Shown piece by piece: positions 1-8,920 of a DNA stretch of 64,000 nt. The DNA is from DAOUJI01 sp965237875 (GTDB lineage: Bacteria > Chloroflexota > Dehalococcoidia > Lucifugimonadales > JAGWBF01), in the NCBI GenBank assembly GCA_965237875.1, contig CBDEGP010000001.1, positions 372,001 through 436,000 of the forward strand, in the 5' to 3' direction. Under the pieces are notes generated by a model. It searched no databases, had not been told where the DNA came from, and worked only from the letters and a program-made list of their open reading frames with translations. The position numbers were made by a program, and so were the translations under genes. Numbering within the stretch: position 1 is the first letter of the stretch; each line of letters starts with the position of its first letter.

Positions 1-1
1 A

Positions 2-626
2 GGCAACCATTAGCTTCAGTAAAGGAGACCCCACTAGAAAGTTGGCGTGGGTAGGTCGAATTACCTCGCGCAACGTAGAGCGTAGCAACACTTGGACCGC
101 GACAGAAATGCAAATGTGGCCCAGGCTATTTAACGAGTTTTGGAATCGGTACACTGAGCCTGACAGCCACGAGCATCTCACGAACACCCTGTACCACTAC
201 CTAGAGGCGCAGCGAGTCTTTGACGACGGTTCCATTGGTCAAGCCTTAGTCGCGGCACAGTCAACCTTGCAAGCACTGACTCGTTGGTGGAACGGCTTGG
301 ACATATCACACCGATTCGGACCCCCAGGTCCAACATTCGAACAGCTGCTGATCAAGGCGGTGCAAAAGGCAAAGTTAGGTCAAGATAGTGGCGTAGTCAT
401 AGACGAAAAGGCGTTGAGGGCTACAATCAAATTAGCCGCGGACTACCGTAACGACATTGACCACGGCAGAGGCAGAAACATTGAAGGGAGCGAGCAAAGC
501 GTCGTTGACTGCCGAATGCACCATCACAATCTTGCCCGATTGCTCATACTGGCCAAACTCGGCAACTGCGACCGGGACGCCAGAGGCTGCATGGCTGGAC
601 CTAGGTTCTCAAAGCATCCAGAATGA
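2..626 (+). CDS. HEPN-like protein, C-terminal part (gene runs off the window)
   Basis: The frame is open to the left edge, so this is the 3' part of a gene that begins outside the window; a TTG at 42 is only an internal codon or a weak start. About 208 residues are visible. The sequence is helical and carries YRNDIDHG near residue 150, an R-N-x3-H motif as used by HEPN-domain ribonucleases. HEPN domains occur in toxins, abortive-infection proteins and Apea-like defence effectors. The neighbouring Fic gene is on the other strand. The HEPN call rests on one motif plus helical character, so the exact family is unknown. Confidence 0.5.
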   Translation, partial: ATISFSKGDPTRKLAWVGRITSRNVERSNTWTATEMQMWPRLFNEFWNRYTEPDSHEHLTNTLYHYLEAQRVFDDGSIGQALVAAQSTLQALTRWWNGLDISHRFGPPGPTFEQLLIKAVQKAKLGQDSGVVIDEKALRATIKLAADYRNDIDHGRGRNIEGSEQSVVDCRMHHHNLARLLILAKLGNCDRDARGCMAGPRFSKHPE

Positions 627-809
627 CCATCCTCCACTCTCACACGCAGACTCCAACCTGCTGACCCCCGGCGGCGGACGAGGGCCTAAGTTGACGACAG
701 AACCATCATTGAATTGTGGATGGTCCTTTGAGCCTTCCTGAACCCGCCACCCCATACCCATGGTAGGTCGGCATGGGTTGGGGCAACCCTGCCAATGCTG
801 GTAGAACGT

Positions 810-1970
810 CTAGCGTGTAAGAAGTGACGGCTCCTCCAACGCATCAAGGATAGCTCCGGCGCAATACACTCGATTGCGTCGGACCTCTCCGACCTGAGCG
901 ACGACATCCTCGGCCTTTAGCCGATCAATGGCTCGCTGTGCTGACGTAAACGCCACTCCCAGCCTGTCAGCTACGCCGCTCACGGTCCAGAATGGATTCT
1001 CCGCGAAGAGGTCGAGTGCCCTCTCCGGAAGCCGGGATTGACTACTGGTCAACCTCTGCTTCCAGTCAGAGAGCAGATCATCGATACGTTGGATGCGTTC
1101 CACGGCGTCAGCCGCCTGAAGAACGACGCCCTTCAGAAAGTAGGTCAGCCATTCCTCCCATTCTCCCCGCTCTGTTACGCCGAGGAGTCGCGCATAGTAT
1201 TCTTCTCGGGTGGCTTCGAAGTAGGCGCTAATATAGAGCAGCGGAGATGGGATGACTTCCCGCCTGACCAGGAACAGCGTGATAAGCAAGCGACCAACCC
1301 GTCCATTTCCGTCGAGAAACGGGTGAATGGACTCGAACTGGGAATGGACTAAAGCGGCGTGAACCAGTGGCGGCAGGGCGTCGTCATACAAGAACCTTTC
1401 CCAGGCATCCAGGCATGACGGCAGTTCCGAGGGTGGCGGCGGTACATAGGTAGCGTCATTCAATGTACACCCAGGGGGACCGATCCAATTCTGACTTCGC
1501 CGGAATTCTCCTGGTGTAGCCATGTCACCTCGACCCCCCCGCATGAGGCATTCGTGTATCTCGCGCACCAAGCGCAGCGATATTGGCAATGCTTCTTGGC
1601 GTTCCAGGCCGTACTCCAAGGCAGTCACATAATTGCCCACCTCTCGCAGGTCGGTGGGGCTTCGCCCGACGGCCGCACCGGCCTCGGCGGCCAGCAATTC
1701 GCCGAGGGTCGCCTGGGTCCCCTCGATGCGGCTGGACAACACTGCCTCCTTGCGTACGAAGGGCCGGATGAGAAGGTGAGGATTGGGCAAACGACGTCCT
1801 TCTCCTGCGAGCCTCCCGATAGCCCGGTCAGCGGACGAAAGGGTTGCGGCGAGCCCCTCGTCCCAGGCCAGTAGCGGAGGGAGCGGGGCCGGCACAAAGG
1901 CTCTGTAGCCGCCCGGACAGTTTATCAGACGGCCATGGGGCTGGCGTTCTCGGTCAGATGTAGATGTCAT
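810..1970 (-). CDS. Fic family protein (AMPylase-like) with C-terminal winged helix
   Basis: Fic enzymes transfer AMP or another nucleotide part onto hydroxyl side chains of target proteins. The full motif HPFLDGNGRVGR lies at about residues 216-227, with the catalytic His and the phosphate-binding loop. An N-terminal inhibitory-helix signature, SSRIEG (about residues 79-84, S/T-x3-E-G type), should keep the enzyme in check, as in class II Fic proteins. The last 70 residues look like a winged helix. The ATG at 1970 is preferred because AAGGGGGA precedes it; an upstream start at 2003 is possible. Solitary Fic proteins of this architecture are common in mobile regions; no partner gene is seen. 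Confidence 0.9.
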   Translation of the reverse strand: MTSTSDRERQPHGRLINCPGGYRAFVPAPLPPLLAWDEGLAATLSSADRAIGRLAGEGRRLPNPHLLIRPFVRKEAVLSSRIEGTQATLGELLAAEAGAAVGRSPTDLREVGNYVTALEYGLERQEALPISLRLVREIHECLMRGGRGDMATPGEFRRSQNWIGPPGCTLNDATYVPPPPSELPSCLDAWERFLYDDALPPLVHAALVHSQFESIHPFLDGNGRVGRLLITLFLVRREVIPSPLLYISAYFEATREEYYARLLGVTERGEWEEWLTYFLKGVVLQAADAVERIQRIDDLLSDWKQRLTSSQSRLPERALDLFAENPFWTVSGVADRLGVAFTSAQRAIDRLKAEDVVAQVGEVRRNRVYCAGAILDALEEPSLLTR

Positions 1971-2003
1971 GTTCCCCCTTATTAGCGGAGATGAGAATAG
2001 CAC

Positions 2004-2381
2004 CGACTATTATTATCGCTGTAGCATCCTTTCGCAAACAAGCCCGCGTCTGCCCATTCTGCCAGTGATTCCAAACAACGCAAGAAGCCGCACAGAGACG
2101 ACCTGAGTAGCCGTCAGAGGATTCGAAGATTCGAGGCGATTTAGCTTCAACGAGTCAGTTGGTATGGTATGATATTTGGGCGACAGGCACTGGGTGCTAC
2201 CTGCACTGAGTAGGGAGGCATGGGTTCGCTCCATGCCCCCGAGTGAACTTAGTGTTGGTAGCGGTGTCTGTCGCAAGAACCCTGCCCGTCACGAGGGGGC
2301 CTCTTCATGCAATGGTTTCCGCATGGTCAATACTGCCCCTGGGTGATGCTTGGGGAAGTTCGCCAATAGAAGGGACCGGCA
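2004..2381. other. Intergenic region between Fic gene and lipoprotein gene
   Basis: No convincing gene. It should hold the divergent promoters of the Fic gene (minus) and the lipoprotein gene (plus). A small hairpin with arms GGCATGG/CCATGCC lies at about 2216-2236. No other signal was recognised. Confidence 0.4.
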
Positions 2382-4838
2382 ATGCGCAGATTCAGATATC
2401 TTCCCTTCATCGTGGTAGCCATACTGACACTGTTAGCCACAATGGGTTGCGATCCTGAAGAGCCAGAATTGGTGGCCACAGCGGTTCCTACAGATAATCC
2501 AACATCCACGACTGATCTATCGGCACCTACCCCCACTACCACAGCAACGCATACTCCAACACCATCGCTGGTGCCTACAGTCTCACCGAAGATATCCCAA
2601 GGGTTGGGGGTCAGTCGGCATGAGCTAGAAGCGTTGTTCAGCCAGCCGGAATGGGGGTTCAGCTTCAGGCATGTCGCAGGTGGAGGACAACACGAGCCCC
2701 GCAGCGTGGGCGAGATCGAGGGAGTAGAAACCTTCGCCCTGCTTCTGATCGGTCCGCCCGAGAACCTTTTCGAGGTCAGGACGGTTTTCACTTTGGACTT
2801 TGACCAACCTGACGCATCGCTGGGCATAACCCTGTACCTGGTCGAGCTATTAGCCAGCGTTCTTCCAACGTGGAGCAACAGTGATGAGTGGCTTGCAGAT
2901 GCCATGGATGCCCTTGTTGGAGGGGCGGAGGAGGTGGAAACCACCCACGGGGTCGCTGTTGTGAGAGTGAATCTTGGGGGAAGCATTGATGTGCCCATAC
3001 TGGACATGACGATCCAAAGCCGGCGAGCAACCATGACTGCCACTCCCGCAGGTACTGTCGCCGTACCCGTGGCACCATCAGAATTCGCCCTTGACGAATC
3101 TCCTACAACGACGCCTATGCCAACGGTCATCCAAACGCCCCAACCCACTCCCACGCGGGCCTCGACGCCTACGCCAACGCGCGAACCCACACCTACACCC
3201 GAACCCACGCCCGTGGTAATCGGGACTACGGTGGTAGCGGGAGGAAGCTCATACACCCTGAACGAGGTAAAGGACCCTGCTCCCCCAGGGATATTCGGTG
3301 TGACTGAAGGCAAGCGACTGATAGCTTTGGACATCACACAGGTGGGAACCAGCGACGACGGTGATGATTTCAATGCCCTTTACTTTGCGGTCCAAGATTC
3401 CGATGGGTACGTGTATGGCCCGGAACTTGCAGGCGCCGATGTAGAACCACAGTTTGGCTCGGGCGAGCTTGCAACAGGGCAGATTGTACGGGGATGGGTA
3501 GTCTTCGAATTGCCGGAGACATCGAGGTTGGTGTCAGTGATGGTCGAGGCTGAGGTCTTTGGTTCCCGGATTACCATCACGGAATTCACACAAGATCAAG
3601 CCGGGGACCTGGCAAGTCAAACTCTTCCCCCTGTGCCCTTACCTCCGTCGTCGCCAGTAGTCATTGGGACGACAGTTGAAGCTGGCGGGAGTTCGTACAC
3701 CCTGAACGAGGTAAAGGACCCTGCTCCCCCAGGGATATTCGGTGTGACTGAAGGCAAGCGACTGATAGCTTTGGACATCACACAGGTGGGAACCAGCGAC
3801 GACGGTGATGATTTCAATGCCCTTTACTTTGCGGTCCAAGATTCCGATGGGTACGTGTATGGCCCGGAACTTGCAGGCGCCGATGTAGAACCACAGTTTG
3901 GCTCGGGCGAGCTTGCAACAGGGCAGATTGTACGGGGATGGGTAGTCTTCGAATTGCCGGAGACATCGAGGTTGGTGTCAGTGATGGTCGAGGCTGAGGT
4001 CTTTGGTTCCCGAACGACCATCGCCAACCTGATACAATCCCAAACCTCTAATGGTGTCATAACTCCCACGCCAATTGCTGAAGCAGAGGTCGTATCTACG
4101 ATGCAGATGAAAGTTACAGATTCGAGCGGCAACCACATCTCGACCATGGAACAGTGGAGGCCCCTTGTAAGACCACAGCATTGGAAGAAGGGGCATAGTG
4201 CTTATTCTCTCGCCGATTTCATTTTGAACCGGCAGGGAGCCGCTTATATGGCGTCAAGCATATCGTCCGTTTTGTCACAGCCAATAAGACTGGAACAGGG
4301 TACGCCGGAATATGCAGCCAAGTTTGACCGATACTCAGGACCAGCCCGTCTGGATATTGGAATCTCAGGTCAGGCCGGAGCCAAGCAGAATCTATTTGTG
4401 GGCGTGGAAGCCAAGGTGAATGAACCGTTTGGGTCGGAAACTGTGTGCGAAAGGTATAATCAAGCCATTGAGTACCTGAGTAGTAATCCACGATCAAAGG
4501 CAGTCGCCAGAGTAAAGGAATTGCTCTCGCTTTACTTGGGAGATACCGACGAACCGTGTGAGTCTCGATTTGCAGAGGTTGGGTATCAGTTGCTGACCGC
4601 AGCAGCCGGAACAATTGCACAACATAAGGACGTATCAGTGTTCTACGTTGCAGTCTTCAAGACTGGCGAATTCGATGAAGGGAAAGGTGATGAGAACCGA
4701 CTTGACTATGAGAACTTCATAAACCTCGCTGCCGGTGAACGGTTAATGCGGGACCATGAGGAATCCTTGTCGCATGAATTGACTCTCAATGGGAGGCGGC
4801 TAATCTGCATCTACGAATACTTCAATGTTGAAGCTTGA
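2382..4838 (+). CDS. Large lipoprotein with two identical DUF4352-like modules and a DUF6946-like C-terminal domain
   Basis: The N-terminus is a lipoprotein signal (LLATMGC lipobox, Cys about residue 23) followed by a Thr/Pro-rich linker. Residues about 60-220 have no recognised family. A second Pro/Thr linker leads into two copies of a 148-residue unit (about residues 280-575), a beta-rich module like the DUF4352/TRF2-like domains of Gram-positive and Chloroflexota lipoproteins. The last 240 residues resemble DUF6946: a WxxGHSAYSLA stretch, GVEAKVNEPFG (an ExK-type motif) and YQLLTAAA. That domain looks like a PD-(D/E)XK fold, which is strange on an exported protein. Base composition is more AT-rich than the neighbours. 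Product role unknown. Confidence 0.75.
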   Translation: MRRFRYLPFIVVAILTLLATMGCDPEEPELVATAVPTDNPTSTTDLSAPTPTTTATHTPTPSLVPTVSPKISQGLGVSRHELEALFSQPEWGFSFRHVAGGGQHEPRSVGEIEGVETFALLLIGPPENLFEVRTVFTLDFDQPDASLGITLYLVELLASVLPTWSNSDEWLADAMDALVGGAEEVETTHGVAVVRVNLGGSIDVPILDMTIQSRRATMTATPAGTVAVPVAPSEFALDESPTTTPMPTVIQTPQPTPTRASTPTPTREPTPTPEPTPVVIGTTVVAGGSSYTLNEVKDPAPPGIFGVTEGKRLIALDITQVGTSDDGDDFNALYFAVQDSDGYVYGPELAGADVEPQFGSGELATGQIVRGWVVFELPETSRLVSVMVEAEVFGSRITITEFTQDQAGDLASQTLPPVPLPPSSPVVIGTTVEAGGSSYTLNEVKDPAPPGIFGVTEGKRLIALDITQVGTSDDGDDFNALYFAVQDSDGYVYGPELAGADVEPQFGSGELATGQIVRGWVVFELPETSRLVSVMVEAEVFGSRTTIANLIQSQTSNGVITPTPIAEAEVVSTMQMKVTDSSGNHISTMEQWRPLVRPQHWKKGHSAYSLADFILNRQGAAYMASSISSVLSQPIRLEQGTPEYAAKFDRYSGPARLDIGISGQAGAKQNLFVGVEAKVNEPFGSETVCERYNQAIEYLSSNPRSKAVARVKELLSLYLGDTDEPCESRFAEVGYQLLTAAAGTIAQHKDVSVFYVAVFKTGEFDEGKGDENRLDYENFINLAAGERLMRDHEESLSHELTLNGRRLICIYEYFNVEA
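3252..3568 (+). repeat. Intragenic direct repeat, copy 1 (317 bp)
   Basis: Read base by base, this stretch is identical to 3696-4012, offset 444 bp (148 codons). It encodes most of the first DUF4352-like module of the lipoprotein. Perfect identity points to a very recent duplication, gene conversion, or an assembly artefact. Confidence 0.9.
3696..4012 (+). repeat. Intragenic direct repeat, copy 2 (317 bp)
   Basis: Second copy of the repeat at 3252-3568, in frame. The linkers on either side of the copies differ, so the identity stops sharply at both ends. Confidence 0.9.
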
Positions 4839-4943
4839 TTCTCCAATCCAACTGCCGAAGGCTAATGCAAGTTTCTCGGGCCACAAAATGCCGAATTGGG
4901 TCAGTGACGCGTGGACAAGTCCAACTGTCTCAACCCGGCTTCT

Positions 4944-5270
4944 TTACGGGCTGAGGCGAGACACTAACTCCCGCAACTCCCGGTTCTCCTCCTCCAACTT
5001 CGCCGTACGCTCGACCAGCGCCTCAACTTGGCTATCCGTACTCACATCATCGCCATCACCTACCTCAGCCTCCGCACCGCCTGCGTCCCGGAATTCCTGC
5101 AACGCCCTTCGCATCCTGCGAGACACCTGCCGAGAGTCGTAGCAGTTCATCATCGTGCAGTAGTTCACCTCCAGGGCGTCGGCAGCGGCTACCCTGCGCC
5201 GTTCCTCCACCAGGGCGTCCAGCGGGTCCAACAAGGGGGGAACCGGCGTCGTTCGACACCCGCTCGTCAT
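4944..5270 (-). CDS. Small hypothetical protein with C-terminal coiled coil
   Basis: A 108-residue charged protein. The middle part (VNYCTMMNCYDSRQVSRRMR) looks helical and basic; the last 35 residues form a clear leucine/glutamate coiled coil (VEALVERTAKLEEENRELR). It is divergent from element 1 and shares the repeat-rich leader with it. Element 2 also carries a coiled-coil protein next to its replication-relaxation gene (17,327-17,755), so this may be an element-borne regulator. No family recognised. Confidence 0.5.
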   Translation of the reverse strand: MTSGCRTTPVPPLLDPLDALVEERRRVAAADALEVNYCTMMNCYDSRQVSRRMRRALQEFRDAGGAEAEVGDGDDVSTDSQVEALVERTAKLEEENRELRELVSRLSP

Positions 5271-6056
5271 CCCTCAATCCCCGGTCTCCCTCACCTCAAA
5301 AGTCCAATTTCTGCAATACAACAACCACAATAAACCCGACACCAGCCGTCAACACCGTTTCGTCAAAATGCTCGCTACCAACCTCCGGGTCGTACCTGAG
5401 TCAGATGTGAAACCGGCCTGATTGCATTCCGCACTGCACTTCATTTCTCCTTACGGCCCTGCCACTGGCAAACGGACCTCTGGGCGATTACAGTGTGACG
5501 TGTTGGCCCCTGGGGAATCTCAGCCTGTCCGACCAAACCCGCGCCGTTCCTGCCGTCAGCGGGCCAGAGACCGGCGCATCGCTGCCGTGTTCAACGATTG
5601 AGTCCGCATCGCCCATTCGTCTCGCCTCCTGGTGCAACTTGTACCACTTAGGTACACGGCACGGGATTCTGCCGGTGTACAATATGTACCCCTCCAGCTA
5701 CGACCGATGTACCACCTCGTCGCAACCAGCCCCTGACATAACGTGTTCGCTTTTCGGGTCCTGTAGGAGCCGATTTCCCCCTGCTGCAGCTTTGCAACCT
5801 GCCCTGATGTACAACATGTACACCAACTCGTTTCTCTGTACAGCCCCCTGACATCTAGGAGACCATCCTCATCCTGTAGTCCCTCGGAAGGGATTTCATC
5901 GCCGTAGTCCCTCAAGAGCCATTACACCCGTGTAGTCCCTTCCAGGGGATACCGGTCGCTCTCCCAGGGCCGCAGACTGGACGTTGAACGTCCAAGTTTG
6001 GCGGGAATATGGGTCAAGCCGATCCTGCGTCCCCTCCAACGCCGACCTGGAGAAGC
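5271..6056. other. Repeat-rich leader of element 1 (possible origin or control region)
   Basis: No gene is supported in these 786 bp. Between about 5638 and 5842 there is a cluster of TGTAC/GTACA motifs (for example TGTACCACTTAGGTACA, GTGTACAATATGTACC and ATGTACAACATGTAC), each close to palindromic. Three iterated GTAGTCCCT motifs follow at 5876-5940. Such a leader just before a replication-type gene is typical of a replication origin or an operator array; function is inferred. Confidence 0.5.
5876..5940 (+). repeat. Three GTAGTCCCT iterons at 28-bp spacing
   Basis: GTAGTCCCT starts at 5876, 5904 and 5932, so the period is exactly 28 bp. The intervening sequences are not conserved. The set sits about 120 bp before the first gene of element 1. 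Confidence 0.7.
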
Positions 6057-6275
6057 ATGACGCAAGTGACTGACCGAAAGAGACCATCGAAGAGCGTCCC
6101 CATGCCGCCGTCGGGGTCGTCGGCGGCGTACACCGCCGAGCAGCGGGAGCGGATGCGACGCGGGCTGCGCATCCTGGCCCGCATGATCGTCCGCGCCCAC
6201 CTTCGCAGGGAGACAACCACGGAGCCCGCCCCGGTGCCACCGGACCCGCCATCCGAGCGAACGGCTGGGGCTTGA
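6057..6275 (+). CDS. Small helical protein of the integrative element (AEQR family)
   Basis: A 72-residue protein whose core reads YTAEQRERMRRGLRILARMI followed by VRAHLRR. A close paralogue stands before the second replication-relaxation gene (20,274-20,459) and a degraded third copy lies at 20,893-21,078. Conservation of the core while the flanks differ shows that it is a real gene. Start ATG 6057 has GGAGA upstream. It is the first gene of element 1, 180 bp before the replication-relaxation-like gene. Function unknown; a small DNA-binding or partner protein is a guess. Confidence 0.65.
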   Translation: MTQVTDRKRPSKSVPMPPSGSSAAYTAEQRERMRRGLRILARMIVRAHLRRETTTEPAPVPPDPPSERTAGA

Positions 6276-6350
6276 GCTGCTCATGCAAGCCGCGGTTCGA
6301 ACCTTCACTGTCTTCGAGTCACCCGGTGACCGGAATTGTCGCTCGCCTCT

Positions 6351-6470
6351 ACCACAAAACCGTGTCCTAAACAAGGGCTTGCAGGGCCTTACCTTGGACG
6401 AATTTCCCGTTCAGAATGGGACGTTGGGGTATTGCCGACTGGAGAAGTTGATTGATCGTCGCGGAGCCAA
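6351..6470 (+). other. Conserved overlapping reading frame before replication-relaxation gene 1
   Basis: A frame open from ATG 6283 encodes LPQN, then GLQGLTLDEF, YC and EKLID, and runs across the TTG start of the next gene. The mirrored leader of element 2 (about 20,170-20,055, minus) encodes the matching LPQN, GLQGITFDEF, YC and EQLID. The DNA is roughly 70% identical over about 117 bp with substitutions at all codon positions. It may be a leader peptide or a conserved regulatory RNA/DNA segment. Confidence 0.4.
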
Positions 6471-8467
6471 GAACCCAAGCGTTGAACGGCGCGACACAGG
6501 CCGGGCTGAACCTCAAGAGGGCGGTTCGGGAGTACGTGCGCGCCTACGCGTCGCTGCACGGACGGCGCAAGACGGCCGAGGTCCTCGGCGTCTCCCGCCA
6601 CACCCTCTGGCGATTCCTCGAACGGGGCCACATGGGGCACGCCGTGCCCTCCGCCGTCCTGAACTCCGTCGGCGAGAGGGTCCTGGCGATTGAGGAAGCC
6701 ACGTTCGAAATCATCATCGACCTGGAGGGCCTGCGGCCGGACCCCGCATTGCGCTCCCTGCGCCAGGGCCTTGAGGACGCCCTCCTGCTGCTCTGCTCCA
6801 CGCCCCTGGCCACCGTGGACGAGCTGGCCCGCTTCGGGCGCGTTCCGGCCTCCACGCTCCGCGACCGGCTGAAGAAGCTGACCGAGCGGGGCCTCATGGA
6901 CTCCGTCCCGCATCATCTGAGCGTCCTGGGGACACGTCCGCAGCGCCGGTACTTCCCAACGGAGAAGGGCGTCACCGCAGCAGGCGCAGCCACCAAGGGC
7001 CGAAATCACATGCTGCGGTTCTACCCGGTGTCGAAGCAGTGGTTCCGGTTGCTCGCAGAGCGTCTGGACGCTGTGGCCGTGCTCCATCGCGTCGCCGCCA
7101 TGGTCGCCGACGCCGATCCGCACAGCGACCCCGTGCGGGTGGACCACTACCGCAGCGGTCCCTACGACATGCTGCTCACCCTGTCCGGGGGCCGCTCCAT
7201 CGGCCTGATCCGCCAGGGACCGGCGCTGCCCACGTCCAGGCTTCGCTATCGCCTCAGGAGCATCGAGCGACTGGACAGCAGCGAGACGCCCTTCGTCACC
7301 CTGGTGCTGACCCACGCGGACCAAGCCACCCGCAGGGCCATCCGCTCCCTGGGCGACCCGTCGGAGCACCGAAGGACGTTCGTTGTGACGGAAGAGGAGT
7401 TGCTGGCCGGAGACCACACGGGAGTCGTCTGGCAGCAATGCGGGAGCGGCGTGGGCGAGGCCGTGCGCATCGACGCCGACGCATCGCTGGCGGGCATCCT
7501 GGCCTTGGCAGATCGCCTGCTGGACTCGTCCTACTCCTTCCTTCGGGACCGACCCAAACCGAGGCCCAGCACGCTGTACCCCTCCGGCGTGCAGGCCGCC
7601 ATGCCGGAGCCCAATGAACAACTCACACCGGCCCTCCAGGTGCAGCTGACCCGCGCTGAGAAGGACGCCCTCGACCTGCTGTCCGCCTGGCCCCTGTGCA
7701 CCAGGGAGCAGCTCGCGGGACTCATGGGAGGCGTCACCCTACGCCGGGTGAACCAAGTGCTGCGCTCCCTTGCACAACACGGACTCGTACGTACGGACGA
7801 GCCCCTGCACATGCTCACCGACGAGGGATTGACGTACCTGGCCCGCAGGGACCGGGCCGCGGTCGGCCTCACCCTCGACCGCTGGAGCGCCGAGCCTTTG
7901 TACCTGAACGCCGACATCTACGCCGGGACAGCGGTGCGAGCCCTCGCATCCCAGATGCGTCACCACGCCGGCGTCGTCGACTTTGCCGCCGCCATGTCAG
8001 CCGAGGTCGCCCGGTCCCCCGACCACGACCTGTTCGACCTGATTCCCACGTCACGCTCCAGCATCGGCTACCGCTACGACTGGACCACCTACGTGATACA
8101 TCCCGACGCCTCCTTTACCCTTCAGTACGAAGGCCGGTGGCGTCCGTACCTGCTGGAGTTCGAGCGGAGGGCCACGACGCCGAAGCGTGCCCGCTCCCGC
8201 CTGAAGTCTTACCGCCGCTACTTCGACAGTGGATGGGCTGAGCGGGACCACGAGGGGCGCCTGTCCCGGGTGCTCTTCGTCTTCGAGTCCACAGACAACG
8301 AGAAGGCCTTCCTGGACGTCGCCGACACGGTGAAGGGAGTCCCCATCATCACCTCCAACGCAAAGACCCTTGCGAAGCGTGGCATCCTGGGCGACGCATG
8401 GATTCTTCCGCCCCCGCACTCCCTCGACAGGAGGCCGTTGTCCCTGATGCATCAGGTGGCAGAATGA
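6452..8467 (+). CDS. Replication-relaxation-like protein 1: HTH, two winged helices, PD-(D/E)XK-like end
   Basis: 671 residues. An HTH at about 38-60 (AEVLGVSRHTLWRFLERG) is followed by a winged helix at about 105-173 (VDELARFGRVPASTLRDRL) of the replication-relaxation type, a middle domain, and a second winged helix at about 405-470. The C-terminal part has HPDASF, then LLEFERRAT, then a basic helix with SYRRYF, a pattern like a PD-(D/E)XK core (D about 551, E about 569). Start is TTG 6452 after GGAG; the frame is closed by TGA just upstream, exactly as in the paralogue at 18,007-20,076. It probably handles element replication, excision or copy control. Catalytic activity is not shown. Confidence 0.75.
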   Translation: MIVAEPRTQALNGATQAGLNLKRAVREYVRAYASLHGRRKTAEVLGVSRHTLWRFLERGHMGHAVPSAVLNSVGERVLAIEEATFEIIIDLEGLRPDPALRSLRQGLEDALLLLCSTPLATVDELARFGRVPASTLRDRLKKLTERGLMDSVPHHLSVLGTRPQRRYFPTEKGVTAAGAATKGRNHMLRFYPVSKQWFRLLAERLDAVAVLHRVAAMVADADPHSDPVRVDHYRSGPYDMLLTLSGGRSIGLIRQGPALPTSRLRYRLRSIERLDSSETPFVTLVLTHADQATRRAIRSLGDPSEHRRTFVVTEEELLAGDHTGVVWQQCGSGVGEAVRIDADASLAGILALADRLLDSSYSFLRDRPKPRPSTLYPSGVQAAMPEPNEQLTPALQVQLTRAEKDALDLLSAWPLCTREQLAGLMGGVTLRRVNQVLRSLAQHGLVRTDEPLHMLTDEGLTYLARRDRAAVGLTLDRWSAEPLYLNADIYAGTAVRALASQMRHHAGVVDFAAAMSAEVARSPDHDLFDLIPTSRSSIGYRYDWTTYVIHPDASFTLQYEGRWRPYLLEFERRATTPKRARSRLKSYRRYFDSGWAERDHEGRLSRVLFVFESTDNEKAFLDVADTVKGVPIITSNAKTLAKRGILGDAWILPPPHSLDRRPLSLMHQVAE

Positions 8468-8873
8468 CCACCACGCCGTTCCGACCATTTCCTGTAGGGG
8501 GTTGTCCCAGCATGGCTGCTGGGACCATTTTCCTCCCACTTGCAACCGCTCATGCACCTTCCGTCCTCCCGATTGCCATTTGGTGCAGAGTTGACACGTC
8601 AGGGGAAGTTCCACACAGCTCACATCCCACTCGCCTCACAGCTTCGGCTCGTAGCTACGGCTTCTCCACTCAGCACATCGATGACCAGCCCCATGAGGGG
8701 CACAGAAACGTGTTCCACCACCGGCCCCAGTCCGTTCCTACGACTTCCTATAGGGGGACAAACGGACATTCCCCCACTTACGGTGTCAGCCCCCAACAGG
8801 TGGAAACGTGACAATTGTTGCAGCGCCCGGACCCGCGACGACTCCACCCTCATTGGGGTTGCGGGCCAGTGTC
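8468..8873. other. Intergenic region after replication-relaxation gene 1
   Basis: Holds a terminator hairpin (8504-8525), two copies of the element motif CCTRTAGGGGG (8491-8501 and 8747-8757) and TGACACGTCA (8592-8601), which recurs beside element 2 at 17,809-17,818. No gene is convincing. Confidence 0.5.
8504..8525 (+). terminator. Hairpin terminator after replication-relaxation gene 1
   Basis: Perfect 9-bp arms GTCCCAGCA/TGCTGGGAC around a 4-nt loop, followed by CATTTTCC. It lies 37 bp after the stop codon. The T-tract is short. Confidence 0.6.
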
Positions 8874-8906
8874 GTGATAGTGTATAGTAAGACTATACAC
8901 TATCAC
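8874..8906. promoter_or_regulatory. 33-bp perfect palindrome, likely RHH operator
   Basis: Arms GTGATAGTGTATAGT and ACTATACACTATCAC are perfect 15-mers around AAG. The palindrome ends 14 bp before the GTG start of the RHH gene and probably overlaps its promoter. RHH proteins usually bind such sites and repress their own operon. Its centre AGTAAGACT recurs upstream of recombinase 2 and, with one change, of the RHH gene at 14,754-15,011. Confidence 0.8.
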
Positions 8907-8920
8907 AGGAGACAAGAGAA

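Noticed and set aside
2013..2276. 87-codon minus-strand frame upstream of the Fic gene
   Set aside because: No ribosome site, no family likeness, and it would occupy the promoter region.
5876..5940. CRISPR-like array (regular 28-bp period)
   Set aside because: The repeats are only 9 bp, three copies, with no cas genes; iterons fit better.
6389..7621. Long minus-strand open frame of 410 codons
   Set aside because: Antisense to replication-relaxation gene 1; low-complexity Gly/Arg/Gln composition and no family.
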